Source of the DNA: Rhizobium sp.
GTDB taxonomy: Bacteria > Pseudomonadota > Alphaproteobacteria > Rhizobiales > Rhizobiaceae
Direction of reading: 5' to 3'
Assembly: GCA_003501385.1 (NCBI GenBank)
Contig: DNPN01000274.1
Span: 1 to 6,912, forward strand
Length of the DNA stretch: 6,912 nt
Shown here: positions 1-6,859 of the stretch, in pieces
Layout of the letters: the number at the start of each line of letters is the position of its first letter
How positions within the stretch are numbered: position 1 is the first letter of the stretch
Translations under genes and position numbers: made by a program
The notes under the pieces: generated by a model
Seen by the model: the letters and a program-made list of their open reading frames with translations, nothing else
Databases searched by the model: none
Told to the model about the DNA's origin: nothing

Positions 1-9
1 AGTTGAAAT

Positions 10-3000
10 TTACAGCGTGAATGTGGCCGTTGCCGCAATTCCCGCTTTATAACGGCCCATCTGGCGCACCCGCAGATTCAAGCTTGCGGGCTTTGCGCCA
101 AAATCGGTGATTTGCAGGGTGAGACTATAAGTGTAGGCGGCCTCAGACAGGGTGAGGCTGCGCACCGTGACTGTTCCTGCCGCATCGAGAATATCCAGCT
201 GATAGCTCTCACTTTCTTCATCCAGCGGAATATCGGCAGGGGTCCAGTTGTCAGCATCCTTACGGGCGCGCCGCACCCATGTGAGGGCAATATCGCCGCT
301 GACATCGCGGCTGGCGCGCAGATGGACCGGCGACAGTGGCGTTTCGGCCCGCACCCCACCGGAAAAACTGGTTGGGCCGCTGGCCGCAAAGCTTGTGCCT
401 GCGGCTTCCGCGATCCAGTTGAGCGTGAGGCCGATTTCGGTTGAGGTGAGATCAAGCGCGCTGACAGCACTGGTGAGCAGCACCACTTCTGCCCCCACCG
501 ACGCCCCGGCCTGCATGGCATCTTCGGTGCCATAGAGTCCGCGCAACAGGGTGGAAAGCTGCCATTGGCCAGATGCCACTTCCTCCGCCGTGGTAAAGCC
601 GATCACCTCCCACACACCATTGCTGGCCTTGAGGGCAAGACGGTTGTCGCCATTGAGCACCGCCAATTTTGAAGCCGAGGAAAAACTGCCGTTGGAGAGT
701 GTGATGTTCAACGTCTGGCTGGCATCAAACCGCCCGGACATGCCCGCTTTCAACTCGGTTGTCAGCGTGCCAAGGGTGGCGGGTGCGCTCAAAATGGTGC
801 GCGTAGTGTAGTTTTCCGTCTCGGCAGAGGAAGAGAGTACAATCTTGCGCCATGGCTTGGCATAGACGGCCACGCGGGCAAAGGTGCCAACATCGCCATC
901 GGTGTAGCGCGGCAGGTCCATTAGCCGTACCAAGGGTGCAAAGGCATCAGACGCGCGGCTGGACTGCACCTTGGCTGTGGTGGCCACCGCAACCCTTGCC
1001 GACACCGGCGGCACCATCTCGCGCAGTTCCAGCGACAGCCCATCGCTTTCCTCGATCTTGGTGATCAGGAAGCGCCCGCTTGGCCCATCAGGCAACAGCA
1101 TGACGTCGCCCGGCTGCAAGGCAAGCTGGGTGGGGCTGAGGCCAAATTTGACGCTGCGACGTGAAATGCGATGATCGCGCAAGCGGGTTTCCACCAGCGC
1201 CAGACCAAGGGCCTCATCCATCACCCCCGGCAGGGAGGTGGATAGAAGCTTGGCGGAACTGCCCACCACATGGCGCGAACGGGCGCTGACCTCCTCATAA
1301 TCATTGCCCGGATCATAGACCGTCAGCACGGCTTGGCCTGCATAATCGGTGCTGTCGCCGCGCGTCTCAGACCAAAGCGGATCATCCTCATTGTCGATCA
1401 GCACCGAGGCGGAGGTTGCCACAAGGCTTGCAGCATTGCGTGAGCGAAACCGCAACACTGCACCATCCTCAATCACATCAATGAGAAAGGTCTCGGTCAG
1501 CGGTTCAATCAGGTCTCTGGCCGAAGAGACATCGCCCTGCGTATAGCCCGATAGATCGCCTGTGACGGCAGAAACATCGTAATCGGTAAAGCCGCAATCT
1601 TCCAGAATGGCGGCAATCACCTCGGCCACGGTGCCACAGCCCAGCCTGCCATTCAACCAATGGCCGGTGCGCCAATTGCTGCCATCTGCAAACAGATCAG
1701 TATCATAGGGAAAGGCCGGAAAGGGTCGGCTATCCCATGTCCAGACAAAAATATGATCGGCATCGACCATGCCAGCGGGCGCACGGTTGCCTTGCCAGTA
1801 ATCAAGATGCGCGCACAAAAACCGCCGCTGCATGGCATCAGACCGCATGCCGGAGGAAAAATAGGGCAGCGCATTTTCTGAGGATTTTGGGTCGGGAAAC
1901 ACATTGGGCTGATTGCCCGCCCGCTCCACCGCAGCAGAGCCAAGCTCGGTAAACCAGATGGGCTTGGCCTTGGACACCCAGGCGGTGGGTGTGCTGATTT
2001 CTGCACCATTTACCCGGTTATAATGGGCGTTTTCCCACCAGCCCTGAATATCCTTATAGCGAAACACCCATGGTTTGCCCGCCAACCCATCGGTGATCGT
2101 GGACCGATTGCGGCTTTTTCGGTCACTGAGGCTGTCATAATACCAATCATAACCCTCACCAGCGGTGATCTGGCTTTGCAGGGCCGAAACCTCATCGGCA
2201 ATGGCAAAACCATCGGGATTGGCGGCAGTGAAATCAGCATCATTCCAATCGGAGAGCGGCATGTAATTATCAATGCCCACGGCATCAATGGCGTCTGATG
2301 CCCAGAGCGGATCGAGGTGGAAGAACACATCACCGCTGCCGTCTGATGGGTGATAGCCGAAATATTCGCTCCAATCGGCCCCATAGGTCAGCTTGGTGGC
2401 ACTGCCCAAAATGGCGCGGACATCACTTGCCAATTGCACCAGCGCAGACACAAAGGGAAAACCGTTTTGGCTGTCTCTCAAGGTGGTGAGGCCAATCAAT
2501 TCGGAGCCCAGAATAAAACCATCCACCCCGCCTGCCGCCTTGGCCAACAAAGCATAATGCAAAACAAGACGGCGGTAGCCGGTGTCTGTGCCAAGATAAG
2601 TAACACTGGTGTCGGAAACAGTGAAATCACTGGCCTTCGCGGAGCCCATGAAGGTGGCCGCCATAGAGGTGATCTGGCTCGATTTATCCGGCGAGCCAGT
2701 CAGCCCCGCCGCCGGAGAGCAAGTGATGCGCCCGCGCCATGGATAGGCCGCCTGCTCCGATCCCCCATAAGGGTCTGTCAGGCCGTTGCCGCTTGGAATA
2801 TCCATCATCAGGAAAGGATAGAGATAGACCTTGATGTTGCGGCTTTTGAGATCCTTGATCGCCTCCACCACGCTGTCATCGCTGGGGGTGCCACCATAGG
2901 CGGGGCCGCCATCATTGGTGCTGATCAGATGCGCATTGCTGCGGGTGATACCGGACACGCTCCAGCTGCGACTTTCACCATCGCGGGCGGAAACCTCCAC

Positions 3001-3855
3001 CCCCGCCAAGACTTTGCACTGATCGGCGCGAAGATCGGTGCCAAACCAGCTGACCACCAGCGCCGCAGAGGAAAGATTGGGGCAGAGTGATTGCAACTCG
3101 TTGAGCGACGCCTCCCAATCGGTTGCCGCCACCAGCGTGTTGCGGTTCAAGATTTGCGCCTCGCCATCGCCATCGTCTTGGGTAATCGCGGTGGTGGCAT
3201 AGCCATGCTCGGTGGCACCGGGAATGATGGTGACGGCGCGAATCTGGCTTTCCAGATCGCCCAACACTCGCATTACCTCAAATTGCAACACGGGGATGCG
3301 GTTGCCGTAATCATCCAGCGGCAGTTTTTCAAACACCACATAGGCCGTGCCGCGATAGGCGGGGGCATTGCCGCTTCCCTGCTTGGCGGCAATCAACGGA
3401 TCAACGGCCTGATTTTCCGAGCCAGGGTAGAAGCGCATTTCCACCTCGGTCAAATCCATTTCTTCGCCATCGGCCCACACCCGACGCAGGCCCGCCACCG
3501 GCCCCTCGCACAAGGAGAGCGCGATATTGGCGTAATAATTATAGGTTTTGGTCTTGTTGCCGCTGGATTTGCTGCCGGAGCGCTCGGTGGTGATTTCCTC
3601 CTCAAACCGCGTGGCCCAGATCAGCGAGCCACCAATGCGGGCCGTGCCATAAAGCCGGGTGAGAGCCGCACCTTCGCTGGCCCCGCCAATGCGGGCGGTG
3701 GCAAGGCGTGAGCCGGTGGTGGTGGTGCCGCCCAGCAAGGATTTGTCCAGCGCATTGCCCGCAAGCGCACCCACGGCCCGGCCCAGCATGGTGCCCACGG
3801 GGCCAAAAATGTTGCCAATGGCAGCGCCCGCCGCCTGAAAAACCACTGTGGCCAT
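10..3855 (-). CDS. g15: GTA tail-tip 'megatron' protein (RcGTA g15 homologue)
   Basis: This 1,281-residue protein matches the large GTA host-contact protein that forms the tail tip and is thought to lead DNA delivery through the recipient envelope. The N-terminus (about residues 5-41) is Gly/Ala-rich and hydrophobic. A central region (about 420-720) looks like the GTA TIM-barrel-like, glycosidase-related domain, with GFILGSELIGL (Glu452), a GIDNYMPLSDW stretch (527-537) and WFTELG (Glu637). A phage-tail-type domain follows (about 780-950), and a beta-rich C-terminus runs to 1281. The length is close to that of RcGTA g15 (about 1,300 residues), so the gene appears intact. The ATG has GGAGAG 6 nt upstream and lies 2 nt after the g14 stop, so the two are probably co-translated. 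Family assignment rests on length, position and motifs; domain edges are estimates. The stop is TAA at 10-12. Confidence 0.93.
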   Translation of the reverse strand: MATVVFQAAGAAIGNIFGPVGTMLGRAVGALAGNALDKSLLGGTTTTGSRLATARIGGASEGAALTRLYGTARIGGSLIWATRFEEEITTERSGSKSSGNKTKTYNYYANIALSLCEGPVAGLRRVWADGEEMDLTEVEMRFYPGSENQAVDPLIAAKQGSGNAPAYRGTAYVVFEKLPLDDYGNRIPVLQFEVMRVLGDLESQIRAVTIIPGATEHGYATTAITQDDGDGEAQILNRNTLVAATDWEASLNELQSLCPNLSSAALVVSWFGTDLRADQCKVLAGVEVSARDGESRSWSVSGITRSNAHLISTNDGGPAYGGTPSDDSVVEAIKDLKSRNIKVYLYPFLMMDIPSGNGLTDPYGGSEQAAYPWRGRITCSPAAGLTGSPDKSSQITSMAATFMGSAKASDFTVSDTSVTYLGTDTGYRRLVLHYALLAKAAGGVDGFILGSELIGLTTLRDSQNGFPFVSALVQLASDVRAILGSATKLTYGADWSEYFGYHPSDGSGDVFFHLDPLWASDAIDAVGIDNYMPLSDWNDADFTAANPDGFAIADEVSALQSQITAGEGYDWYYDSLSDRKSRNRSTITDGLAGKPWVFRYKDIQGWWENAHYNRVNGAEISTPTAWVSKAKPIWFTELGSAAVERAGNQPNVFPDPKSSENALPYFSSGMRSDAMQRRFLCAHLDYWQGNRAPAGMVDADHIFVWTWDSRPFPAFPYDTDLFADGSNWRTGHWLNGRLGCGTVAEVIAAILEDCGFTDYDVSAVTGDLSGYTQGDVSSARDLIEPLTETFLIDVIEDGAVLRFRSRNAASLVATSASVLIDNEDDPLWSETRGDSTDYAGQAVLTVYDPGNDYEEVSARSRHVVGSSAKLLSTSLPGVMDEALGLALVETRLRDHRISRRSVKFGLSPTQLALQPGDVMLLPDGPSGRFLITKIEESDGLSLELREMVPPVSARVAVATTAKVQSSRASDAFAPLVRLMDLPRYTDGDVGTFARVAVYAKPWRKIVLSSSAETENYTTRTILSAPATLGTLTTELKAGMSGRFDASQTLNITLSNGSFSSASKLAVLNGDNRLALKASNGVWEVIGFTTAEEVASGQWQLSTLLRGLYGTEDAMQAGASVGAEVVLLTSAVSALDLTSTEIGLTLNWIAEAAGTSFAASGPTSFSGGVRAETPLSPVHLRASRDVSGDIALTWVRRARKDADNWTPADIPLDEESESYQLDILDAAGTVTVRSLTLSEAAYTYSLTLQITDFGAKPASLNLRVRQMGRYKAGIAATATFTL

Positions 3856-3857
3856 GA

Positions 3858-4292
3858 TTATCTCTCCGGAAAACGAAAGCAGCCAGCAATGCGTCGCCGC
3901 CAGGCGGGCACCAGCGCAGAACGGATCACCGCCGCCTGCTCATAGGCATGAATAAAATGCGCATCCGGGACTAAGAGCCCCAGATGCTTGGCGGCAAAAT
4001 GGGCGCGAAAGCGAAACACCAGCAGATCACCCGGCCGCGCTTCTCCAAAATTTTCAAGCGGGATGAAATGCCGATTGGCGGCACCCAGCAGCCGCTCCTC
4101 GCCCGAGCGCTCGGCCCAATCTGGTGCATAGGCAGGCAGGCTTTCCGGCTCGGCCCCATAGAGCTCGCGCCAGATGCCGCGCACCAGCCCCAGACAATCA
4201 CACCCCACCCCTTGGGTGGAAGCCTGATGCCGATAGGGCGTGCCAATCCAGCCCTCGGCAAGGATGAGCACGCGCGTATTGATAGATGTCAT
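3858..4292 (-). CDS. g14: GTA NlpC/P60-family tail peptidase (RcGTA g14 homologue)
   Basis: This 144-residue cysteine peptidase belongs to the phage/GTA branch of NlpC/P60, which is thought to cut peptidoglycan peptides so that the tail can reach the inner membrane. The N-terminal WIGTPYRHQAS block (15-25) is typical of the GTA family. GCDCLGLV (30-37) holds the presumed nucleophile Cys33. RPGDLLVF (86-93) precedes KHLGLLV with presumed catalytic His103. FIHA (113-116) supplies His115 as the likely third residue. The length is normal and the triad complete. The ATG at 4292 keeps the usual short leader before the first motif, but there is no good Shine-Dalgarno: the 12 nt before it read AATGGTAATTTC. 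In RcGTA this gene directly follows the hub gene; here a 1,023-bp interruption lies between them, so its expression must come from read-through or from a promoter in the divergent intergenic region. Confidence 0.93.
   Translation of the reverse strand: MTSINTRVLILAEGWIGTPYRHQASTQGVGCDCLGLVRGIWRELYGAEPESLPAYAPDWAERSGEERLLGAANRHFIPLENFGEARPGDLLVFRFRAHFAAKHLGLLVPDAHFIHAYEQAAVIRSALVPAWRRRIAGCFRFPER
3862..3867 (-). promoter_or_regulatory. Shine-Dalgarno of g15
   Basis: On the minus strand the sequence reads GGAGAG, 6 nt before the ATG of the g15 gene. It lies within the last three sense codons of the g14 gene. This fixes the g15 start and implies that ribosomes finishing g14 can reload onto g15. 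Confidence 0.75.
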
Positions 4293-4336
4293 GAAATTAC
4301 CATTAAATGGGCGGTCAACAGCAAACGGATTTGGCT

Positions 4337-4353
4337 TTAACCTTATCTGTTAA
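4337..4353. promoter_or_regulatory. TTAAC-N7-GTTAA inverted repeat, possible operator
   Basis: TTAAC at 4337-4341 and GTTAA at 4349-4353 form a 17-bp palindrome with a 7-nt centre, about 45 bp upstream of the g14 start. The symmetry and position suit a dimeric regulator. The two TTAA cores are 9 nt apart, so this is not the direct TTAA-N7-TTAA spacing of CtrA, a regulator known to control GTA genes in several alphaproteobacteria. In AT-rich DNA such a repeat could arise by chance. Confidence 0.25.
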
Positions 4354-4457
4354 GCAGAAACGGCATGATGATCCGAGATTTTTACTTATAGCTTGACGTT
4401 GATTTAAATTTATCATCACTCATGCCGAATAGACCGAGCTGCAAAGTCTCGGAAGAC

Positions 4458-4463
4458 AGGAGG
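4458..4463 (+). promoter_or_regulatory. Shine-Dalgarno deciding the GTG start of the methyltransferase
   Basis: AGGAGG lies 5 nt before the GTG at 4469. An in-frame TAG at 4430 excludes a much longer N-terminus, and no other start codon lies in frame between them. The nearby ATG at 4465 is in another frame and too close to the AGGAGG. This is the strongest ribosome-binding site in the window. Confidence 0.8.
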
Positions 4464-4468
4464 CATGT

Positions 4469-5278
4469 GTGCTCAAATCGGCAATCCGCGCAATCATACC
4501 AGAACAGATCTATGACACGCTGCGGCGTGCCAAACAGCGGTTCATGACCAGCCGTTTTTCCAGCTATGTCAGCGACCGCAATTTTGGCGGAAAGCGTTTG
4601 AAAATCCTGATCGCCGATCCGATTGGCTTGGAGTGGTATGACCACGACGAAGACAAAATGCCAGAGCTGGAAGAGCTGAGGCGCTTTGACCTGACGGGCA
4701 AGACAATCTTTGATCTGGGTGCGCATCAATGCGTTATCGCCATGCTTTTGGCCGAGCAGGTCGGCAAAGATGGCAAAGTGATTGCCGTGGAAGCCAATGC
4801 CCATAACCATAAGGTTTCGCTGCAAAATCTGGCCACCAATGGCTACGCAAACGTCAATTGCGTGCATGGGCTGGTATCCTCTGGCAAGGTCGATCTGGTC
4901 ATTGACGGCGGCCTGAACGGTCGCGCGCGCCGCGCTGATGCCAAAACCCCGAAACTCGACATTCTCACCATCGATTCCATGACAGAGCGCTTCGGCACCC
5001 CAAGCCTTGTGCTGCTGGATATTGAAGGCCATGAAATCGAGGCGCTGACTGCGGCCACCAAAACCCTTACCGATCCCCAGTGTCATTGGCTGGTGGAACT
5101 GCATGGCGATGAAGACCTTGGCAGCTACGGCCACAAGAACAGCGACATCTTCAAATTCTTCCCCACCCACCTGTTCAAGCCGGTGATTCTGGATGTGGCG
5201 GCTGGCCACTTCAAGCCGCTGAAGCAGGAAGACCTGCCGCCTGAGCGCTGCCACATTGTGTTTGAGCGGATTGCTTGA
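4469..5278 (+). CDS. FkbM-family SAM-dependent methyltransferase, inserted within the GTA cluster
   Basis: This 269-residue Rossmann-fold methyltransferase is of the FkbM type. Motif I is TIFDLGAHQC (79-88), which binds SAM; VIAVEAN (104-110) places Glu108 at the end of the second strand, where it would contact the SAM ribose. LTIDSM (166-171) and LLDIEGHEIEAL (182-193), the hallmark acidic FkbM block, follow. About 75 residues precede the fold, and the C-terminus ends VFERIA. No signal peptide or membrane segment is apparent, so it should be cytoplasmic. Motif I departs from the usual GAN/GAH-x-G: the expected glycine is Cys88. The family methylates hydroxyl groups of glycans, antibiotics and other acceptors; the acceptor here is unknown. 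The gene opposes all its GTA neighbours, has its own ribosome site and terminator, and is not part of the RcGTA gene set. Sampled GC (about 54%) is near that of the neighbours, so composition gives no clear sign of recent transfer. Confidence 0.88.
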   Translation: MLKSAIRAIIPEQIYDTLRRAKQRFMTSRFSSYVSDRNFGGKRLKILIADPIGLEWYDHDEDKMPELEELRRFDLTGKTIFDLGAHQCVIAMLLAEQVGKDGKVIAVEANAHNHKVSLQNLATNGYANVNCVHGLVSSGKVDLVIDGGLNGRARRADAKTPKLDILTIDSMTERFGTPSLVLLDIEGHEIEALTAATKTLTDPQCHWLVELHGDEDLGSYGHKNSDIFKFFPTHLFKPVILDVAAGHFKPLKQEDLPPERCHIVFERIA

Positions 5279-5290
5279 TCACAGCATTGG

Positions 5291-5317
5291 CCCGGGCATT
5301 TTGATGCCCGGGTTCTT
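5291..5317 (+). terminator. Hairpin terminator downstream of the methyltransferase gene
   Basis: CCCGGGCAT (5291-5299) pairs with ATGCCCGGG (5304-5312), giving a 9-bp GC-rich stem with a TTTG loop, 12 nt after the methyltransferase stop. The plus-strand tail is TTCTT, a short imperfect T-run, so plus-strand termination is likely but may be modest. On the minus strand the hairpin lies just past the g13 stop, but the following bases (CCAATGCTG) have no T-run. It should therefore hinder g13 read-through less than it stops the methyltransferase transcript. Confidence 0.65.
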
Positions 5318-6206
5318 AATCAAACAAAGCCGATCCATCATGCGTCACCTGCCCGCTGACGTAGGAATAGGCGAAATCGGTGCCCGGCATATGGGGAAAG
5401 CCCCGAAAATTGGCGGCATTGGCAAAGCTGTCGCGGCAGGTGGCAAAGCTTTTGTCGCAGCCGATGGTAAGCGTTAGCGCATCGCCGCTTGAGAGTGTGA
5501 CTTCCAGCGGCAGCCAAAGTGTCAATTCGGTGCCGCCTGAGACGGCGCGGCTGGTTTCAATATCGCCAGCAAGCCCGTTCTCAGCGCCGCTCGTCACCGT
5601 CATTTTGCCATAGCGAAAATAATCATTCGTGTAACTCTCAAGGCCGGATACGGTGATGCGATCACGCGCCGTCATCGCAACCACCGCGCCGCTCACCGTG
5701 CGGCCCGCCGCGCTCATGTCCACTCCGCAGCGCCCGTCCCCCAAAGCGGCATCGCAACGACGGCCAAAGGTGCGGCCCTGTTCCTGGCTGAGTTTGGCGG
5801 TAAAACTGCGCAATTCGGCGGTAAATTGCCCGCTCTGGCGTTTCACCTCGCCAATCTCCTGCACTTTCAGCAGGAGATATTGGCTCACATCCTGCCAATT
5901 GACCCGATAGACCTCAATGCGTGCGCCATCATAGCGCCCGGCAATCAGGTCAGACTCGGTGATGACATCTGAGGAAAACGCCCCCGCCACTTCCGAGGTT
6001 GGCGCAGCCAAACCCGTTTCCGCCTCAGCATCGCTGGCCGAAAAGCCGCTGGCGGCAAAAAACTGCGTGCCAAGCAGGGTTAAATCCCGATCATGGTCGG
6101 TAAAGCCAAACACTTGGTTGTCGGTGCGCGTCACCCGCCAGCAAGTGCATAGGGTGGTGGCATCACCAGCCAGATGGCTGGCAAGCGCCGCAGAAATGGT
6201 TCTCAT
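5316..6206 (-). CDS. g13: GTA tail hub protein, DUF2163 / phage BR0599 family (RcGTA g13 homologue)
   Basis: This 296-residue protein matches the GTA hub family, which joins the distal tail ring to the tail tip. The N-terminal half carries CTCWRVTRTD (20-29) and FGFTDHDRDL (33-42), typical of DUF2163. The C-terminal BR0599-type domain has RRCDAALGDGRCGVD (149-163) and GCDKSFATCRDSFANAANF (249-267), followed by RGFPHMPG (268-275). Cys151, Cys160, Cys250 and Cys257 are arranged as a likely Fe-S cluster site, like the cysteine-bearing tail-tip protein gpL of phage lambda; the cluster itself is inferred. Length and ends are normal. The ATG overlaps the g12 stop as ATGA and has GGAG 8 nt upstream, giving translational coupling. 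The next expected gene, g14, is displaced by 1,023 bp; the stop (TAA) lies 3 nt from the terminator stem of the convergent methyltransferase gene. Confidence 0.94.
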   Translation of the reverse strand: MRTISAALASHLAGDATTLCTCWRVTRTDNQVFGFTDHDRDLTLLGTQFFAASGFSASDAEAETGLAAPTSEVAGAFSSDVITESDLIAGRYDGARIEVYRVNWQDVSQYLLLKVQEIGEVKRQSGQFTAELRSFTAKLSQEQGRTFGRRCDAALGDGRCGVDMSAAGRTVSGAVVAMTARDRITVSGLESYTNDYFRYGKMTVTSGAENGLAGDIETSRAVSGGTELTLWLPLEVTLSSGDALTLTIGCDKSFATCRDSFANAANFRGFPHMPGTDFAYSYVSGQVTHDGSALFD

Positions 6207-6844
6207 GGCAAAATCTCCAGAAGCGGAATGGAGGGAATGCGCCCGGCATTGAAGGCTTCGAGATTGATCTCAATGCGGTCGGTGTCGAAACGCACCGGCA
6301 CATCAAACTCAAAGCCTGCGCGGATCACGGAACCAGACCTAGGAATATTATCATGGCTCAATGTCACGACCCCCGTTGCGCTATCGCAGCCAAAGGCGGT
6401 GTTGGGCAAAGCCACCCCATCCACCGACAGCCTGACTGTGCCAGCCACCGGCTTGGCAATGGTGCGGCTCCAAGCACCCTTATCATCGCCGTAGGTTTTG
6501 ATCAGCTGAAAGCTTGCCGTTAGGCCGTCGCCAGTGCCAATGCCCTGATCCAATGCGGTCACGGCCCTTCCCGGTCCGCTGGAGGTAAAATCCAGCGGAT
6601 CACGAAAGCGAAAGCCGCTCAATTGCCCGCCGCGGGCTTCGAAAAATTCCAGCAGAGCATAGAGATCGGCCAGCGATTTGACGCCAGAGCCTGCATCGTA
6701 AGAGCGCCGCGAATTGGCCCAGCGCTGATTGCGGGCCTCACGCCCGTTGGACAGGTTGACAATATCGGTGCGTCGCACCGGCCCGCCGCTGGTGGAGAGC
6801 GACACGCGCAGCGGAAAGCGCACCTCGTGAAAAGCGGCTGTCAT
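6203..6844 (-). CDS. g12: GTA distal tail protein, DUF2460 / TIGR02217 family (RcGTA g12 homologue)
   Basis: This 213-residue protein matches the DUF2460 family, whose RcGTA member forms the ring at the end of the tail tube and the platform for the hub. The conserved N-terminal half is clear: FHEVRFP (5-11), a GGP-R-T-IVNL stretch (20-31), GREARNQRW (34-42), SRRSYDAGSG (45-54), then LLEFFEARGGQLSGFRFRD (64-82). The C-terminal half is beta-rich with less conserved sequence. Length is normal for the family. The ATG at 6844 has GAGG 6 nt upstream. The TGA stop overlaps the g13 start by 4 nt. It should be transcribed with the upstream tail genes, which lie outside the window; a palindromic repeat occupies the leader. 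Confidence 0.93.
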   Translation of the reverse strand: MTAAFHEVRFPLRVSLSTSGGPVRRTDIVNLSNGREARNQRWANSRRSYDAGSGVKSLADLYALLEFFEARGGQLSGFRFRDPLDFTSSGPGRAVTALDQGIGTGDGLTASFQLIKTYGDDKGAWSRTIAKPVAGTVRLSVDGVALPNTAFGCDSATGVVTLSHDNIPRSGSVIRAGFEFDVPVRFDTDRIEINLEAFNAGRIPSIPLLEILP

Positions 6845-6850
6845 CTTTTA

Positions 6851-6854
6851 CCTC
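6851..6854 (-). promoter_or_regulatory. Shine-Dalgarno of g12
   Basis: Minus-strand GAGG lies 6 nt before the g12 ATG and supports the start at 6844. It lies just downstream, in transcription order, of the palindromic repeat. Confidence 0.6.
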
Positions 6855-6859
6855 ACAAA

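Larger units (their letters stand above)
4293..4468. other. AT-rich divergent intergenic region between g14 and the methyltransferase gene
   Basis: These 176 bp separate two divergently oriented genes. Bases 4293-4440 are about 39% GC by hand count, against roughly 55% in the flanking genes, as expected of a regulatory region. It contains a palindrome CCATTAAATGG (4300-4310), a TTAAC-N7-GTTAA inverted repeat (4337-4353), an inverted pair CGGCATGA/TCATGCCG (4361-4368 and 4420-4427) and a TTGACG hexamer (4393-4398) on the plus strand. No well-spaced -10 partner was found for that hexamer, and no convincing sigma-70 promoter for g14 was seen on the minus strand. Promoters for both genes are inferred from geometry, not demonstrated. 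Confidence 0.5.

Noticed and set aside
2350..3711. Two long plus-strand open frames (246 and 206 residues) across the tip-protein gene
   Set aside because: They lie antisense to a well-supported 1,281-codon gene; their translations are rich in Gly/Ala/Arg/His with no recognisable domain, typical of frames opposite GC-rich coding DNA.
3714..3725. Run of GGT/ACC triplets as a slippage repeat
   Set aside because: It encodes only four threonines (residues 44-47 of the tip protein), too short to call a phase-variable tract.
4393..4421. TTGACG as the -35 element of a methyltransferase promoter
   Set aside because: With 16-18 bp spacing the expected -10 positions read ATCACT, TCACTC or CACTCA. The better TATCAT hexamer is only 12 bp away, so the promoter is not called.
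4382..5254. 290-residue open frame on the minus strand, fully antisense to the methyltransferase
   Set aside because: The plus-strand protein has clear FkbM motifs, a strong AGGAGG and a matching terminator. The minus-strand translation shows no family motif.
4293..5315. Insertion by a transposon or integron
   Set aside because: No transposase or integrase gene, no matching terminal repeats at the edges and no visible target-site duplication; the mechanism of insertion is unknown.
10..6844. Ordinary prophage tail module
   Set aside because: The order and family identity of the four genes (DUF2460, DUF2163/BR0599, phage NlpC/P60, GTA TIM-barrel protein) match RcGTA-like clusters. A related prophage cannot be fully excluded because the head genes lie outside the window.
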